A DNA stretch of 27,758 bases from CF-161 sp035259145 (GTDB lineage: Bacteria; Chloroflexota; Dormibacteria; Dormibacterales; Dormibacteraceae), in the NCBI GenBank assembly GCA_035259145.1, contig DATFWQ010000352.1:1-27758 (forward strand), read 5' to 3'. Below are positions 15,306 through 22,854 of the stretch, piece after piece; position 1 is the first letter of the stretch; each line of letters begins with the position of its first letter. The notes under the pieces are model-generated. The model saw only the letters and a list, made by a program, of their open reading frames with translations, did no database searches and was not told where the DNA came from. The position numbers were made by a program, and so were the translations under genes.

Positions 15306-16052
15306 CTAAACCATGGTCAGGCCCCCGCTCACCGACAGCGTCTGGCCTGTGACGTATGCCGCCTCCTCCGAGGCAAAGAAAGCCACAGCGGCCGCCACCT
15401 CCTCTGGCCGAGCCAGGCGCCGGAACGGGATGGCCCTCACGAGCGCGTCACCGAGCCGGGGGTTGGCGCGCCGGGTTTCCTCCATCATGGGCGTGTCGGT
15501 CGGACCGGGGCAGACCACATTGACTCGGATGTTGTAACGCGCCACCTCGCGGGCCACAGCCTTGCTGAAGCCGATGATGCCTGCCTTCGCGCCCGAGTAG
15601 ACGACCTCGCCGGATGAGCCGACGCGACCGGCGTCGGATGAGATGCTCACGATCGCGCCGGATCCGCGTTCCATCATCCCGTCGAGGGCTGCTCGCGTGC
15701 AGGTGATCACGCCCTTCAGGTTGATTGCGATCACGCGGTCCCAGGTCTCCTCCGAGCTCTCTACGAACGGCTGAACGCGATCCCACCCGGCGCAGCTCAC
15801 CAGAACGTCAAGCGGGCCCAGCGCTGTCTCGGTTGCGGCCACCGCCTCTCGCATTGCCGAGAGGTACGACACGTCGGCCTGCAGGGCGCACGCGGACTCC
15901 CCGATCTCGGCGGCTGTCGCCTGAGCGCCTTCCAGGTTCAGGTCGACCGCCGCCACCCGGCACCCCTCGTCGCCCAGCCGCAGCGCCACGGCACGTCCGA
16001 TCCCGCTGGCCGCGCCCGTCACCAGCGCCACCTTGTCCCGCAGTCCTCTCAT
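15306..16052 (-). CDS. Short-chain dehydrogenase, BadH-like
   Basis: This 248-residue classical SDR is an NAD(P)-dependent alcohol dehydrogenase or ketoreductase. The cofactor motif is TGAASGIG (12-19). Asp37 after the second strand favours NAD. The catalytic tetrad is N111, S139, Y152 and K156 (YSGAK). The segments CAGWDRVQPF, SSDAGRVGSSGE and VVCPGPTDT closely recall 2-hydroxycyclohexanecarboxyl-CoA dehydrogenase (BadH), although FabG-like reductases are near relatives. ATG 16052 overlaps the HyuB stop (ATGA), so it is the last gene of the RraA-HyuA-HyuB-SDR operon and should act on an intermediate of the same pathway. Confidence 0.9.
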   Translation of the reverse strand: MRGLRDKVALVTGAASGIGRAVALRLGDEGCRVAAVDLNLEGAQATAAEIGESACALQADVSYLSAMREAVAATETALGPLDVLVSCAGWDRVQPFVESSEETWDRVIAINLKGVITCTRAALDGMMERGSGAIVSISSDAGRVGSSGEVVYSGAKAGIIGFSKAVAREVARYNIRVNVVCPGPTDTPMMEETRRANPRLGDALVRAIPFRRLARPEEVAAAVAFFASEEAAYVTGQTLSVSGGLTMV

Positions 16053-17734
16053 TCGTCGCCTCCACTCGTCGTTCGATCGAGACCCGACCGCCGCCCCGTG
16101 GACGTCACCCTGACACCGTAATCTCGGTAGGCTGCTGCAGGGCTGACAAGCCCCTCTGCCACGTCCTCGGCGACCATCTCCGGCGCGCGGTCCAGGGGGT
16201 CGAAGTAGCCACCACCGCCGGGCAGCTCCAGCCTGAAGGTCGCCCCCGCAGGCATTGCCATGCTGAGGGTAGGTCTGCGCGTGGCGCCGGTCGACGCGCG
16301 GAATCCGGACCGCGCCCCCGGCTTGCCGCCGGCGTAGCCGTGCGCGGGCTGGCCGAAGCGATCCGAGAGTGTGGAGACGACGTAAGGCTCGCCGGTCCGC
16401 ACCTCGACGTCGATCACCTGACCGAGGCCGCCACGAAACCGTCCCGGCCCGCCTGAATCGCGCCGGTACTCTTTGCGGCGGATCACCAGCGGGCCCGTGG
16501 TCTCGATCACCTCCACGGGGGAGGAAGCCACGCCACTCGGGAAGGCCGTCGTCGACAGGCCGTCCGCTGTGGGTCGTGCGCCGGTCCCGCCGGCTGAGAA
16601 AAAGACGCTGACGAAGCGGTCGGGGCCGGCGCCGCGCACCGTCGTCAGCCAGATACCGCCCGCGCCTTCGGCGATCACACGCCCTGGCAGTACGCGTTCG
16701 AGAGCACCAAAGACCGCGTGAGGGATGTAATGGCCTGCGATCTGCCGCGCGGCCACCGCAGCCGGGAAGCGACAGTTGAAGATCGAGCCTTCCGGCGCCG
16801 TGACGGACACCGGCCGGAAGCTGCCCTCGTTGTGAGGCACCTCGGGCGCGATCGCGCACTTGAGGGCGTAGTTCGTGTATGCGGTGGTGTAGTTCAGGAC
16901 GACGTTCATCCCCCGCTCGACCTGCGGCGAGCTGCCCGTAAAGTCGGCGATGATCTCGTCGCGACGCACCAACAGCCGGCAGTGGATGCGGACCGGTTCC
17001 TCCATCCCGTCGACGAAGCACGTGCGCTCATATTCACCGTCGGGGATCGATGCGATCGCGTCGCGCATCGCACGCTCTGAGCGGCCCAGGATCTCGCGCC
17101 CGATCTCGTCCAGGTCGTCAAGGCCCATCTCATCGAGGTATGCCAGCAGGCGGTCTGCGCCCACCTGATTCCCGGCAACCTGCGCGTGCAGGTCACCCAG
17201 CACCTCCTCCGGCGCCCGGACGTTGGCGGCGAGCAGCTGGAAGAGCGGCTCGTTGGGCTTCCCGCGGTCGTAGAGCTTCATGATCGGGATGGCGAGGCCC
17301 TCTTCGTAGACCTCTGTGGCGTCGGCCGACAGACCGCGGCCACCGATGTCGATGGCGTGGCAGGTGTTGCCGAAGAAGCCGATCAATTTGCGCTTGTCAA
17401 AGACCGGCGTGACCACCGACAGGTCGTTGAGCTGCCCCGAGGTCATCCAGGGGTCGTTGGTGATCAAAACGTCGCCCGGACTGAGCGTGCGAGGCGGATA
17501 GGCCGCCACGAAATGCTTCATGCCCGTCGCGAGGGAGTTGATGTGGCCAGGCGTCCCGGTCACCGCTTGCGCCAGCATCAAACCCCTCGCGTCGAAGACC
17601 GCCGCCGAGAGGTCCCCCACCTCCCGCACGATCGGCGTGAAAGAGGTGCGCATCAGCGCAGCCGCCTGCTCGTTCGTGACCTGGATCAGGCGCGTCCAGA
17701 GAACCTCCAGGGTGACCGGGTCGATCGCGCTCAT
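16049..17734 (-). CDS. hyuB: Hydantoinase B/oxoprolinase family subunit (HyuB)
   Basis: The 561-residue protein is the B subunit partner of HyuA-type enzymes, which open amide rings (N-methylhydantoin, 5-oxoproline) or carboxylate ketones (acetone and acetophenone carboxylases) using ATP. The N-terminus shows PVTLEVLWTRL and RTSFTPIVREVGDLSAA. GHINSLATGMKH and LITNDPWMTSGQLNDLSVV are further family segments, as is RGGLGQV towards the C-terminus. The Gly-rich PGGGGYFDPLDR near the end is typical. Its ATG overlaps the HyuA stop and its stop overlaps the SDR start by 4 bp each, so the three proteins are probably made together. Substrate cannot be decided; no acetone carboxylase gamma subunit is present. 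Confidence 0.92.
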   Translation of the reverse strand: MSAIDPVTLEVLWTRLIQVTNEQAAALMRTSFTPIVREVGDLSAAVFDARGLMLAQAVTGTPGHINSLATGMKHFVAAYPPRTLSPGDVLITNDPWMTSGQLNDLSVVTPVFDKRKLIGFFGNTCHAIDIGGRGLSADATEVYEEGLAIPIMKLYDRGKPNEPLFQLLAANVRAPEEVLGDLHAQVAGNQVGADRLLAYLDEMGLDDLDEIGREILGRSERAMRDAIASIPDGEYERTCFVDGMEEPVRIHCRLLVRRDEIIADFTGSSPQVERGMNVVLNYTTAYTNYALKCAIAPEVPHNEGSFRPVSVTAPEGSIFNCRFPAAVAARQIAGHYIPHAVFGALERVLPGRVIAEGAGGIWLTTVRGAGPDRFVSVFFSAGGTGARPTADGLSTTAFPSGVASSPVEVIETTGPLVIRRKEYRRDSGGPGRFRGGLGQVIDVEVRTGEPYVVSTLSDRFGQPAHGYAGGKPGARSGFRASTGATRRPTLSMAMPAGATFRLELPGGGGYFDPLDRAPEMVAEDVAEGLVSPAAAYRDYGVRVTSTGRRSGLDRTTSGGDE

Positions 17735-19860
17735 TGCGGAATCTCCACGTGCAGGTTGCCGTGCTCGTCCAGGCGACCACGGCCTCCGACGCCGATGAAC
17801 GCGGAGGACTCGCGCTCCTCGACGACCGCCGGACCGTTGACGACGTCGCCCGGGGCAAGCCGGTAGCGGTCCCAGACCTCACCGTCGACGAACGAGCGCT
17901 TCTCCTCTGACCAGACTGGCCGCCGGCCCTTGCGGGCCGGACCTGCCAACGGCACCCCGGCACCGACCTCGATGAGAGAACGCGGGCCGGCTACCCGCAC
18001 CCGCCAGGTCATCACCTCAGGCTCAACGCCCGCGGGCTGCCGGCCGTAGAGCCGCGCATACACGGCTTCGAACGCCTCCTGCACCTGATTGGACGGACGT
18101 CCGGTCAGCCGGGGCCCCAGCTGGACAGTGATCCCCTCGCCCTGGCCGCGGTAGCGCACGTCAGCCGAAACCTCCAGGGAGACGTCGGCCGCCTGGATGC
18201 CTGCCCGTGCCAGCTGCTGCAGGCCCAGCGTTCGCAGTTCGGCGATCGCCGTCCTCACGTCGCCCCACTCCACAGCGCTCAACAGTGATGGCAGGCTGCG
18301 AGCGAAATCGAAGGCCGGGGGCGCCGTCAGCATCCCAAACGCCGAGGCCAGTCCAGCCGCTGGGGGCAGGACAACGCGCGAGATTCCGAGCCTGCGGGCA
18401 ACCCCCCAGGCGTGAACTGGACCGGCCCCGCCTGTCGCGACGAACGCAAAACGGCGGATGTCGCGACCTCGCTCGATCGAGTGCATGCGGGCGGCCCCGG
18501 CCATGTTCTCGTTCACGACCTGGTGGACGCCGGCCGCGGCCTCGGCCACCCCGAGCCCAAGCCGAGTTGCCAGACGGTCAAGGCTGGTCCGGGCCGCTTC
18601 GACGTCCAGCGCCATCTCACCGCCCAGGAAAAAGCGCGGGTCGAGAAATCCGAGCAGGACGTCGGCGTCAGTGACCGTCGGCTGGTCGCCACCGCGACGA
18701 TAGCAAGCCGGACCCGGCTCGGCCCCGGCACTGTCCGGACCGACCTTGGGCAGACCGAACCGGTCGACCCGGGCGATGCTGCCACCTCCCGCGCCGATCT
18801 CGATCAAGTCGATGACCGGCACCCGCAGGGGCAGCCCGCTCTCAGGTGCGAAGCGGTAGACGCGCGCAACTTCGTGCTCGCGCGCGAGCAGCGGCCGCCC
18901 GGCCTCGACAAGGCAGGCCTTGGCGGTTGTGCCACCCATGTCGAAGGCCAGGACGTCGACCTCGCCGCCGGCGGCACCGAAGAAGGCGGCGCCGATGGCG
19001 CCCGCGGCCGGTCCCGACTCGCAGAGGCGGACAGGCAGGCGGCGGCCGGTCTCGACGGTGGCAAGGCCTCCGGTCGACAGCATGAGGTGGAGAGGGGCCG
19101 CGATCCCTGACTCTTGCAAGCGGTGCTCGAGCGTCCCGAGGTAGCTGTCCATCAGCGGACGTACGTAGGCGTTTGCCACCGTCGTGCTTGCCCGCACGTA
19201 CTCGCCAAGCTCGGGAACCACCTCGAAGGAGGAAGAGATCGGGACACCCGGGAACTCGGCGGCCAGGATGGCGGCTGCCCGCCGCTCGTGATCGGGGTAG
19301 CGGTAGGAGTGCAGGAAGCAGACGGCAATCGCCTCGACGCGTTCACGACGGGCACGGCGCGCCAGCCGGCGCACGCCGGCGTCGTCCAGCGGTCGGTCCA
19401 CCGTTCCGTCCGCGAGGACGCGCTCGTCTACCTCCCAGCGGCGCCGCCGCGGCACCAGGGGCTCGGGAAGGTCGAGGAAGAGGTCGTATATGTCGTATCG
19501 GTGCTCGCGACGGATGGCCAGCGCGTCGCGCACGCCTCTGGTGGTGACGAGCGCGGTCAGCGCCCCCTTGCGCTCGACCAGGGCGTTGGCGACGAGGGTG
19601 GTGCCGTGGACGACCTCGCCCACGTCCCCTGGACGGGCCTCGACGAGCAGGCGAGCGACGCCTTCGGCGACAGCGATCGAGGGGTCGGCGGGTGTGGTCA
19701 GGGTCTTGGCAACAGCCGCGATCTGGCCTTCGACCAGCAACACGAGGTCGGTGAAGGTCCCTCCGATGTCCACCCCGATCCGGGCGGCGGGCGTTCGGTG
19801 CGAATGAACAGGTCGCGCCTCCGGAAACTCGCCTGTCCAGGTGCGTTCTACACGTCCCAA
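17731..19860 (-). CDS. hyuA: Hydantoinase A/oxoprolinase family subunit (HyuA)
   Basis: This is the ATP-using A subunit of the HyuA/HyuB complex, with an actin-like (ASKHA) fold. It has 709 residues. Phosphate-binding segments are GVDIGGTFTDLVL near residue 30 and LAFDMGGTTAKACLV mid-protein. IEIGAGGGSIARVD, GPACYRRGG and ATGGAGPVHAWGVA are further family signatures, and the C-terminal domain follows. The start is TTG 19860, needed to keep the first phosphate loop complete; no ATG or GTG lies between the TTG and that loop. It begins 17 bases after the RraA-like gene and ends overlapping hyuB. The subfamily (hydantoin, oxoproline or ketone carboxylation) is unresolved. Confidence 0.92.
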   Translation of the reverse strand: MGRVERTWTGEFPEARPVHSHRTPAARIGVDIGGTFTDLVLLVEGQIAAVAKTLTTPADPSIAVAEGVARLLVEARPGDVGEVVHGTTLVANALVERKGALTALVTTRGVRDALAIRREHRYDIYDLFLDLPEPLVPRRRRWEVDERVLADGTVDRPLDDAGVRRLARRARRERVEAIAVCFLHSYRYPDHERRAAAILAAEFPGVPISSSFEVVPELGEYVRASTTVANAYVRPLMDSYLGTLEHRLQESGIAAPLHLMLSTGGLATVETGRRLPVRLCESGPAAGAIGAAFFGAAGGEVDVLAFDMGGTTAKACLVEAGRPLLAREHEVARVYRFAPESGLPLRVPVIDLIEIGAGGGSIARVDRFGLPKVGPDSAGAEPGPACYRRGGDQPTVTDADVLLGFLDPRFFLGGEMALDVEAARTSLDRLATRLGLGVAEAAAGVHQVVNENMAGAARMHSIERGRDIRRFAFVATGGAGPVHAWGVARRLGISRVVLPPAAGLASAFGMLTAPPAFDFARSLPSLLSAVEWGDVRTAIAELRTLGLQQLARAGIQAADVSLEVSADVRYRGQGEGITVQLGPRLTGRPSNQVQEAFEAVYARLYGRQPAGVEPEVMTWRVRVAGPRSLIEVGAGVPLAGPARKGRRPVWSEEKRSFVDGEVWDRYRLAPGDVVNGPAVVEERESSAFIGVGGRGRLDEHGNLHVEIPQ

Positions 19861-19877
19861 TTCGGTGCCGCCGGGCG

Positions 19878-20513
19878 TCAGCCCTCCACCAACCGTCGGA
19901 GGTCGTGCAGGTCGTAGGTGAGCTGACCTGCCCGCAGCTGCTCGCGAACCGTGGACTCGTGCATGGCGCGGGCGTGAGCCGCCACCAGCACCTCGTTCAG
20001 CCTCGCGGCGGGCACCACCACGGCGCCGTCGGCGTCCATGACGACGATGTCGCCCTGCTCGATGCGGGCTCCACCGACGGTCACGGGCTCACCAAAGGCG
20101 CCGATGGTCTTCTTTGCCGCACCGGTGGCGCGAACGAACCGGCTCCAGATCGGCAGCCCGAGACGCACCAGGTCCTCGGCGTCGCGAACAGCGGCGTCGA
20201 CCAGCAGCCCGGCCACGCCGCGGGCGTGGGCCTGCACCGCGAGCAGCTCGCCTACCAGCGAGACGGGTCGCGCCGCCGGCATCGTGAGCACCAGCACCTC
20301 GCCGGCGCGGGCCTGTTCCATCACTGCGTGCACCATCAGGTTGTCGTCCTGTCCACAGCGGACCGTTCGTGCAGGCCCAGCAGCCCGGCTGCCCGGCACC
20401 ACCTGGATCAGCGGCACGTCGACCAGCCCCTGCTGGCCTGCCGCCTCGTACACCGTGGACACGCCGAGCCCGCGAAGTGCGGTCGCCTTACCGTCGATCG
20501 GACCGCTTGGCAT
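19878..20513 (-). CDS. RraA-like / HMG aldolase-type protein
   Basis: This 211-residue protein of the RraA fold family includes 4-hydroxy-4-methyl-2-oxoglutarate/4-carboxy-4-hydroxy-2-oxoadipate aldolases as well as true RraA RNase E inhibitors. It carries the aldolase signature GLLVDAAVRDAEDL with Arg110-Asp111, the upstream VGELLAVQAHARGVAG, and GDIVVMDADGAVVVP. Position in a hydantoinase-type catabolic operon argues for a class II aldolase or oxaloacetate decarboxylase acting on a small oxoacid rather than an RNase regulator. ATG 20513 has GGAGGT five bases upstream. It is first in the operon and divergent from the hydrolase gene, with only 32 bases between start codons. Confidence 0.85.
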   Translation of the reverse strand: MPSGPIDGKATALRGLGVSTVYEAAGQQGLVDVPLIQVVPGSRAAGPARTVRCGQDDNLMVHAVMEQARAGEVLVLTMPAARPVSLVGELLAVQAHARGVAGLLVDAAVRDAEDLVRLGLPIWSRFVRATGAAKKTIGAFGEPVTVGGARIEQGDIVVMDADGAVVVPAARLNEVLVAAHARAMHESTVREQLRAGQLTYDLHDLRRLVEG

Positions 20514-20533
20514 TCGCCACCTCCATGGCGCCC

Positions 20534-20539
20534 TATGAT
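20534..20539 (+). promoter_or_regulatory. -10 element of a leaderless hydrolase transcript
   Basis: TATGAT (20534-20539) matches the -10 consensus in five of six positions and lies six bases before ATG 20546. This favours that ATG over the one at 20525, which would lie upstream of the -10. A TTGGCA upstream is 21 bases away, too far for a normal -35. Confidence 0.5.
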
Positions 20540-20545
20540 CGCAAG

Positions 20546-21382
20546 ATGCCGTACGCGACGACGGACGATGGCGTGCGCCTCTATTACGAGGAGACCGGCT
20601 CCGGCTCTCCGATCCTGTTCATCCACGAGTTCGCGGGGGACTGTCGGAGCTGGGAGCCGCAGGTCCGCCGGCTGAGCCAGACACACCACTGTGTGACCTA
20701 CAACGCGCGGGGATACCCGCCTTCTGACGTGCCGGCGGACCCCGAGCAATACACGCAGCAGCGGGCGGTCGCCGACGCGGTCGCCGTGCTCGACCATCTG
20801 GGTATCCAGCGCGCTCACGTCGTCGGCCTCTCGATGGGTGGCTTCTGCACGCTCCACCTCGGCCTCAGTCACCCGGACCGGGCCCTGTCACTGGTGGTGG
20901 CGGGCTGTGGGTACGGCGCACACCCCGACCAGAGGGCTTCCTTTCAAGAGGAATCTGGCGAGAACGCCCGCTCCTTCGAGACGGAGGGCTCGGCAGCGAC
21001 GGCCCAGCGTTACATGCTGGGGCCGGGCAGGGTGCCGTTCCGAGACAAGGACCCACGTGGATGGGCCGAATCCACCGCCTGGCTCAGCGAGCACTCGGCG
21101 GTCGGCTCGGCCCTCACGCTGCGAGGCGTCCAGATGCGACGGTCATCGCTCTACGACCTGACCGAGCAGCTGCGGTCTCTGGAACTACCCACGCTCCTTG
21201 TAACCGGCGACGCGGACGAGCCCTGCCTGGAGCCCGACCTGATGCTCAAACGTACCATCCCCTCGGCAGCGCTGGCTGTCATGCCCAGAACCGGTCACGC
21301 CTGCAACCTGGAGGAGCCAGCCCTCTTCAACCAGATCGTAGAGGACTTCATCTCGATCGTAGAAGCCGGCCGCTGGAAGTAG
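20546..21382 (+). CDS. Alpha/beta hydrolase
   Basis: The 278-residue cytoplasmic serine hydrolase begins MPYATTDDGVRLYYEETGSG, as in 3-oxoadipate enol-lactonase and related esterases. Visible elements are the oxyanion-hole region LFIHEFAGD, where the usual HG is HE, the nucleophile elbow GLSMGG with the catalytic Ser, an Asp in VTGDADEP and the catalytic His in RTGHACNLEEP. ATG 20546 follows a -10 element by six bases, so the transcript is probably leaderless. It is divergent from the RraA-HyuA-HyuB-SDR operon and may hydrolyse a lactone or ester in the same pathway, but this is context only. Confidence 0.87.
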   Translation: MPYATTDDGVRLYYEETGSGSPILFIHEFAGDCRSWEPQVRRLSQTHHCVTYNARGYPPSDVPADPEQYTQQRAVADAVAVLDHLGIQRAHVVGLSMGGFCTLHLGLSHPDRALSLVVAGCGYGAHPDQRASFQEESGENARSFETEGSAATAQRYMLGPGRVPFRDKDPRGWAESTAWLSEHSAVGSALTLRGVQMRRSSLYDLTEQLRSLELPTLLVTGDADEPCLEPDLMLKRTIPSAALAVMPRTGHACNLEEPALFNQIVEDFISIVEAGRWK

Positions 21383-21383
21383 G

Positions 21384-21443
21384 CCAACTGCCGGGAGATA
21401 GCCCTGTCCGGCGCCCTGGACAGGGCGTTCTGCCGGGAGTTGG
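21384..21443. terminator. Long inverted-repeat bidirectional terminator
   Basis: A perfect 9-bp stem GCCCTGTCC/GGACAGGGC (21401-21409/21418-21426, 8-base loop) is nested in an outer imperfect repeat, CCAACTGCCGGGAG (21384-21397) against CTGCCGGGAGTTGG (21430-21443), which pairs at 12 of 14 positions. It begins two bases after the hydrolase stop and ends 37 bases from the cysG stop, between convergent genes. No strong T-run follows on either strand. Confidence 0.7.
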
Positions 21444-21480
21444 TCCTATTGATGGGTGTTCCCGCGGCCTCGGCCCCCTC

Positions 21481-22854
21481 TCAGACGGCGGCCGCGCGCC
21501 GCTGGCTTGCGGCGGCGCCCGCGACCACTTCGCCCACCACAAGCGTCGCCGGCGCCGCGACCTCCGCAGCCGCGCAGCGTTCAGCGATGGTGCCCAGCTC
21601 GCCGCGGACGACCTGCTGCCGCCGAGTGCCCGCGGCCGCGACGACCGCCGCAGGCCGCTCATCCCCAAGCACCTCCGCCAGGCGGCCCGCGACCTCAGGC
21701 AGGCCGTCGCGGGCCATCAGCACCACCAGGGTGTCGACATCGGCGGCCAGCCGGCGCAGGTCGGCCCGCTGCGCGCCGGCACCGCGAGCGGTCACGAAGG
21801 CCACCGAGCTGGCGACACCGCGCAGAGTCAGCGGGATCCCGGCCAGCGCCGGCGCGGCGGTGGCCGAGCTGACGCCCGGGATCACCCGCACCTCTATCCC
21901 AGCCTCAGCCAGAAATGCCGCCTCCTCGCCGCCACGGGCGAACACGAACGGGTCGCCGCCCTTGAGGCGTACGACCTCGTCGCCGGCACCGGCCATCTCC
22001 AGGAGAAGAGCATTGATTCGCTCCTGCGGAAAGCGGCGGCCTCCGGCACGCTTGCCCACGTCGACCAGCCGAGCGCCCTGGCGAGCAAGAGCCAGCACGG
22101 AAGGTTCGACGAGGGCGTCGTGCAGGACCACGTCGGCGTGCGCCAGCGCTTCCCGCGCCGCCAGGGTCAGCAGGTCCGGCCCGCCAGGGCCGGCCCCCAC
22201 GAGCCAGACCCGGCCCTGGCGCGGCGTGCTCAGGATCTCCTCGGACAGCGCCAATGCCCGCGCACCCTCGCCGTCGCGCAGCAGGCGGCGGACGTCCGAG
22301 CGGAGCAGCGCGGCATAAACGGCCTCCTGGCCCTGAATGGGCGCACCCTGCTCGCGGAGGCGGCGCCGCAGCGCACCCACCAGGCGGACGAAGGGCTCCC
22401 ACTCCTCGCCCAGGTCCTGTTCCAGCCGGCGGCGCAGCGCCGAGGCCAGGAACGGGCTCTCGCCGGAGGTCGAAACGGCCACCTGCAGTGGTCCTCTCTG
22501 GACGATAGCCGGGGCGATCCAGTCGCACAGCTCGGCGCGGTCGACCACGTTGAGTAGGACGCGCCTGTCCTCCGCTTCGCGCCGGGAGGCGGCATTTATG
22601 TCCTCTCGACCGCTTGCGTCGATGACCAGCCAGGCGCCCTGCAGATCGCCTGAAACGTAGTCGCGCTCGACCAGCGCGATCAGGCCGTCGACGGCCGCGC
22701 GCCGGATCTGGGCCCCGGCCTCGGCCGCAATCACAGTCACGCGCGCCCCTGCCCGCAGCAGCCCCTGCATCTTCTCCGCCGCAAGAGGGCCGCCCCCGAG
22801 CACGACGCATCGGCGGTTCTCGAGCGCCAGCGAGACCGGGTAGTAGCGCGTCAC
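21481..22854 (-). CDS. cysG: Siroheme synthase, CysG-type fusion
   Basis: The 457-residue protein makes siroheme, the cofactor of the sulfite reductase encoded upstream. The N-terminal part (about 1-205) is precorrin-2 dehydrogenase/sirohydrochlorin ferrochelatase with LGGGPLAAEKMQGLL and STSGESPFLASALRRRLEQ. The C-terminal part (about 215-457) is uroporphyrinogen-III C-methyltransferase with VWLVGAGPGGPDLLT, VRLKGGDPFVFARGGEE, VIPGVSSATAAPA and GIPLTLRG. GTG 22854 overlaps the stop of the upstream APS kinase/ATP sulfurylase gene (GTGA). It is the last gene of the cys operon and is followed by the bidirectional terminator. The length is that of the E. coli CysG fusion, and all parts look intact. 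Confidence 0.95.
   Translation of the reverse strand: MTRYYPVSLALENRRCVVLGGGPLAAEKMQGLLRAGARVTVIAAEAGAQIRRAAVDGLIALVERDYVSGDLQGAWLVIDASGREDINAASRREAEDRRVLLNVVDRAELCDWIAPAIVQRGPLQVAVSTSGESPFLASALRRRLEQDLGEEWEPFVRLVGALRRRLREQGAPIQGQEAVYAALLRSDVRRLLRDGEGARALALSEEILSTPRQGRVWLVGAGPGGPDLLTLAAREALAHADVVLHDALVEPSVLALARQGARLVDVGKRAGGRRFPQERINALLLEMAGAGDEVVRLKGGDPFVFARGGEEAAFLAEAGIEVRVIPGVSSATAAPALAGIPLTLRGVASSVAFVTARGAGAQRADLRRLAADVDTLVVLMARDGLPEVAGRLAEVLGDERPAAVVAAAGTRRQQVVRGELGTIAERCAAAEVAAPATLVVGEVVAGAAASQRRAAAV

Noticed and set aside
21061..22557. 498-residue + strand frame running from the hydrolase into cysG
   Set aside because: It overlaps the 3' half of one clear gene and most of another, crosses the terminator and has no family motifs; it is a high-GC artefact.
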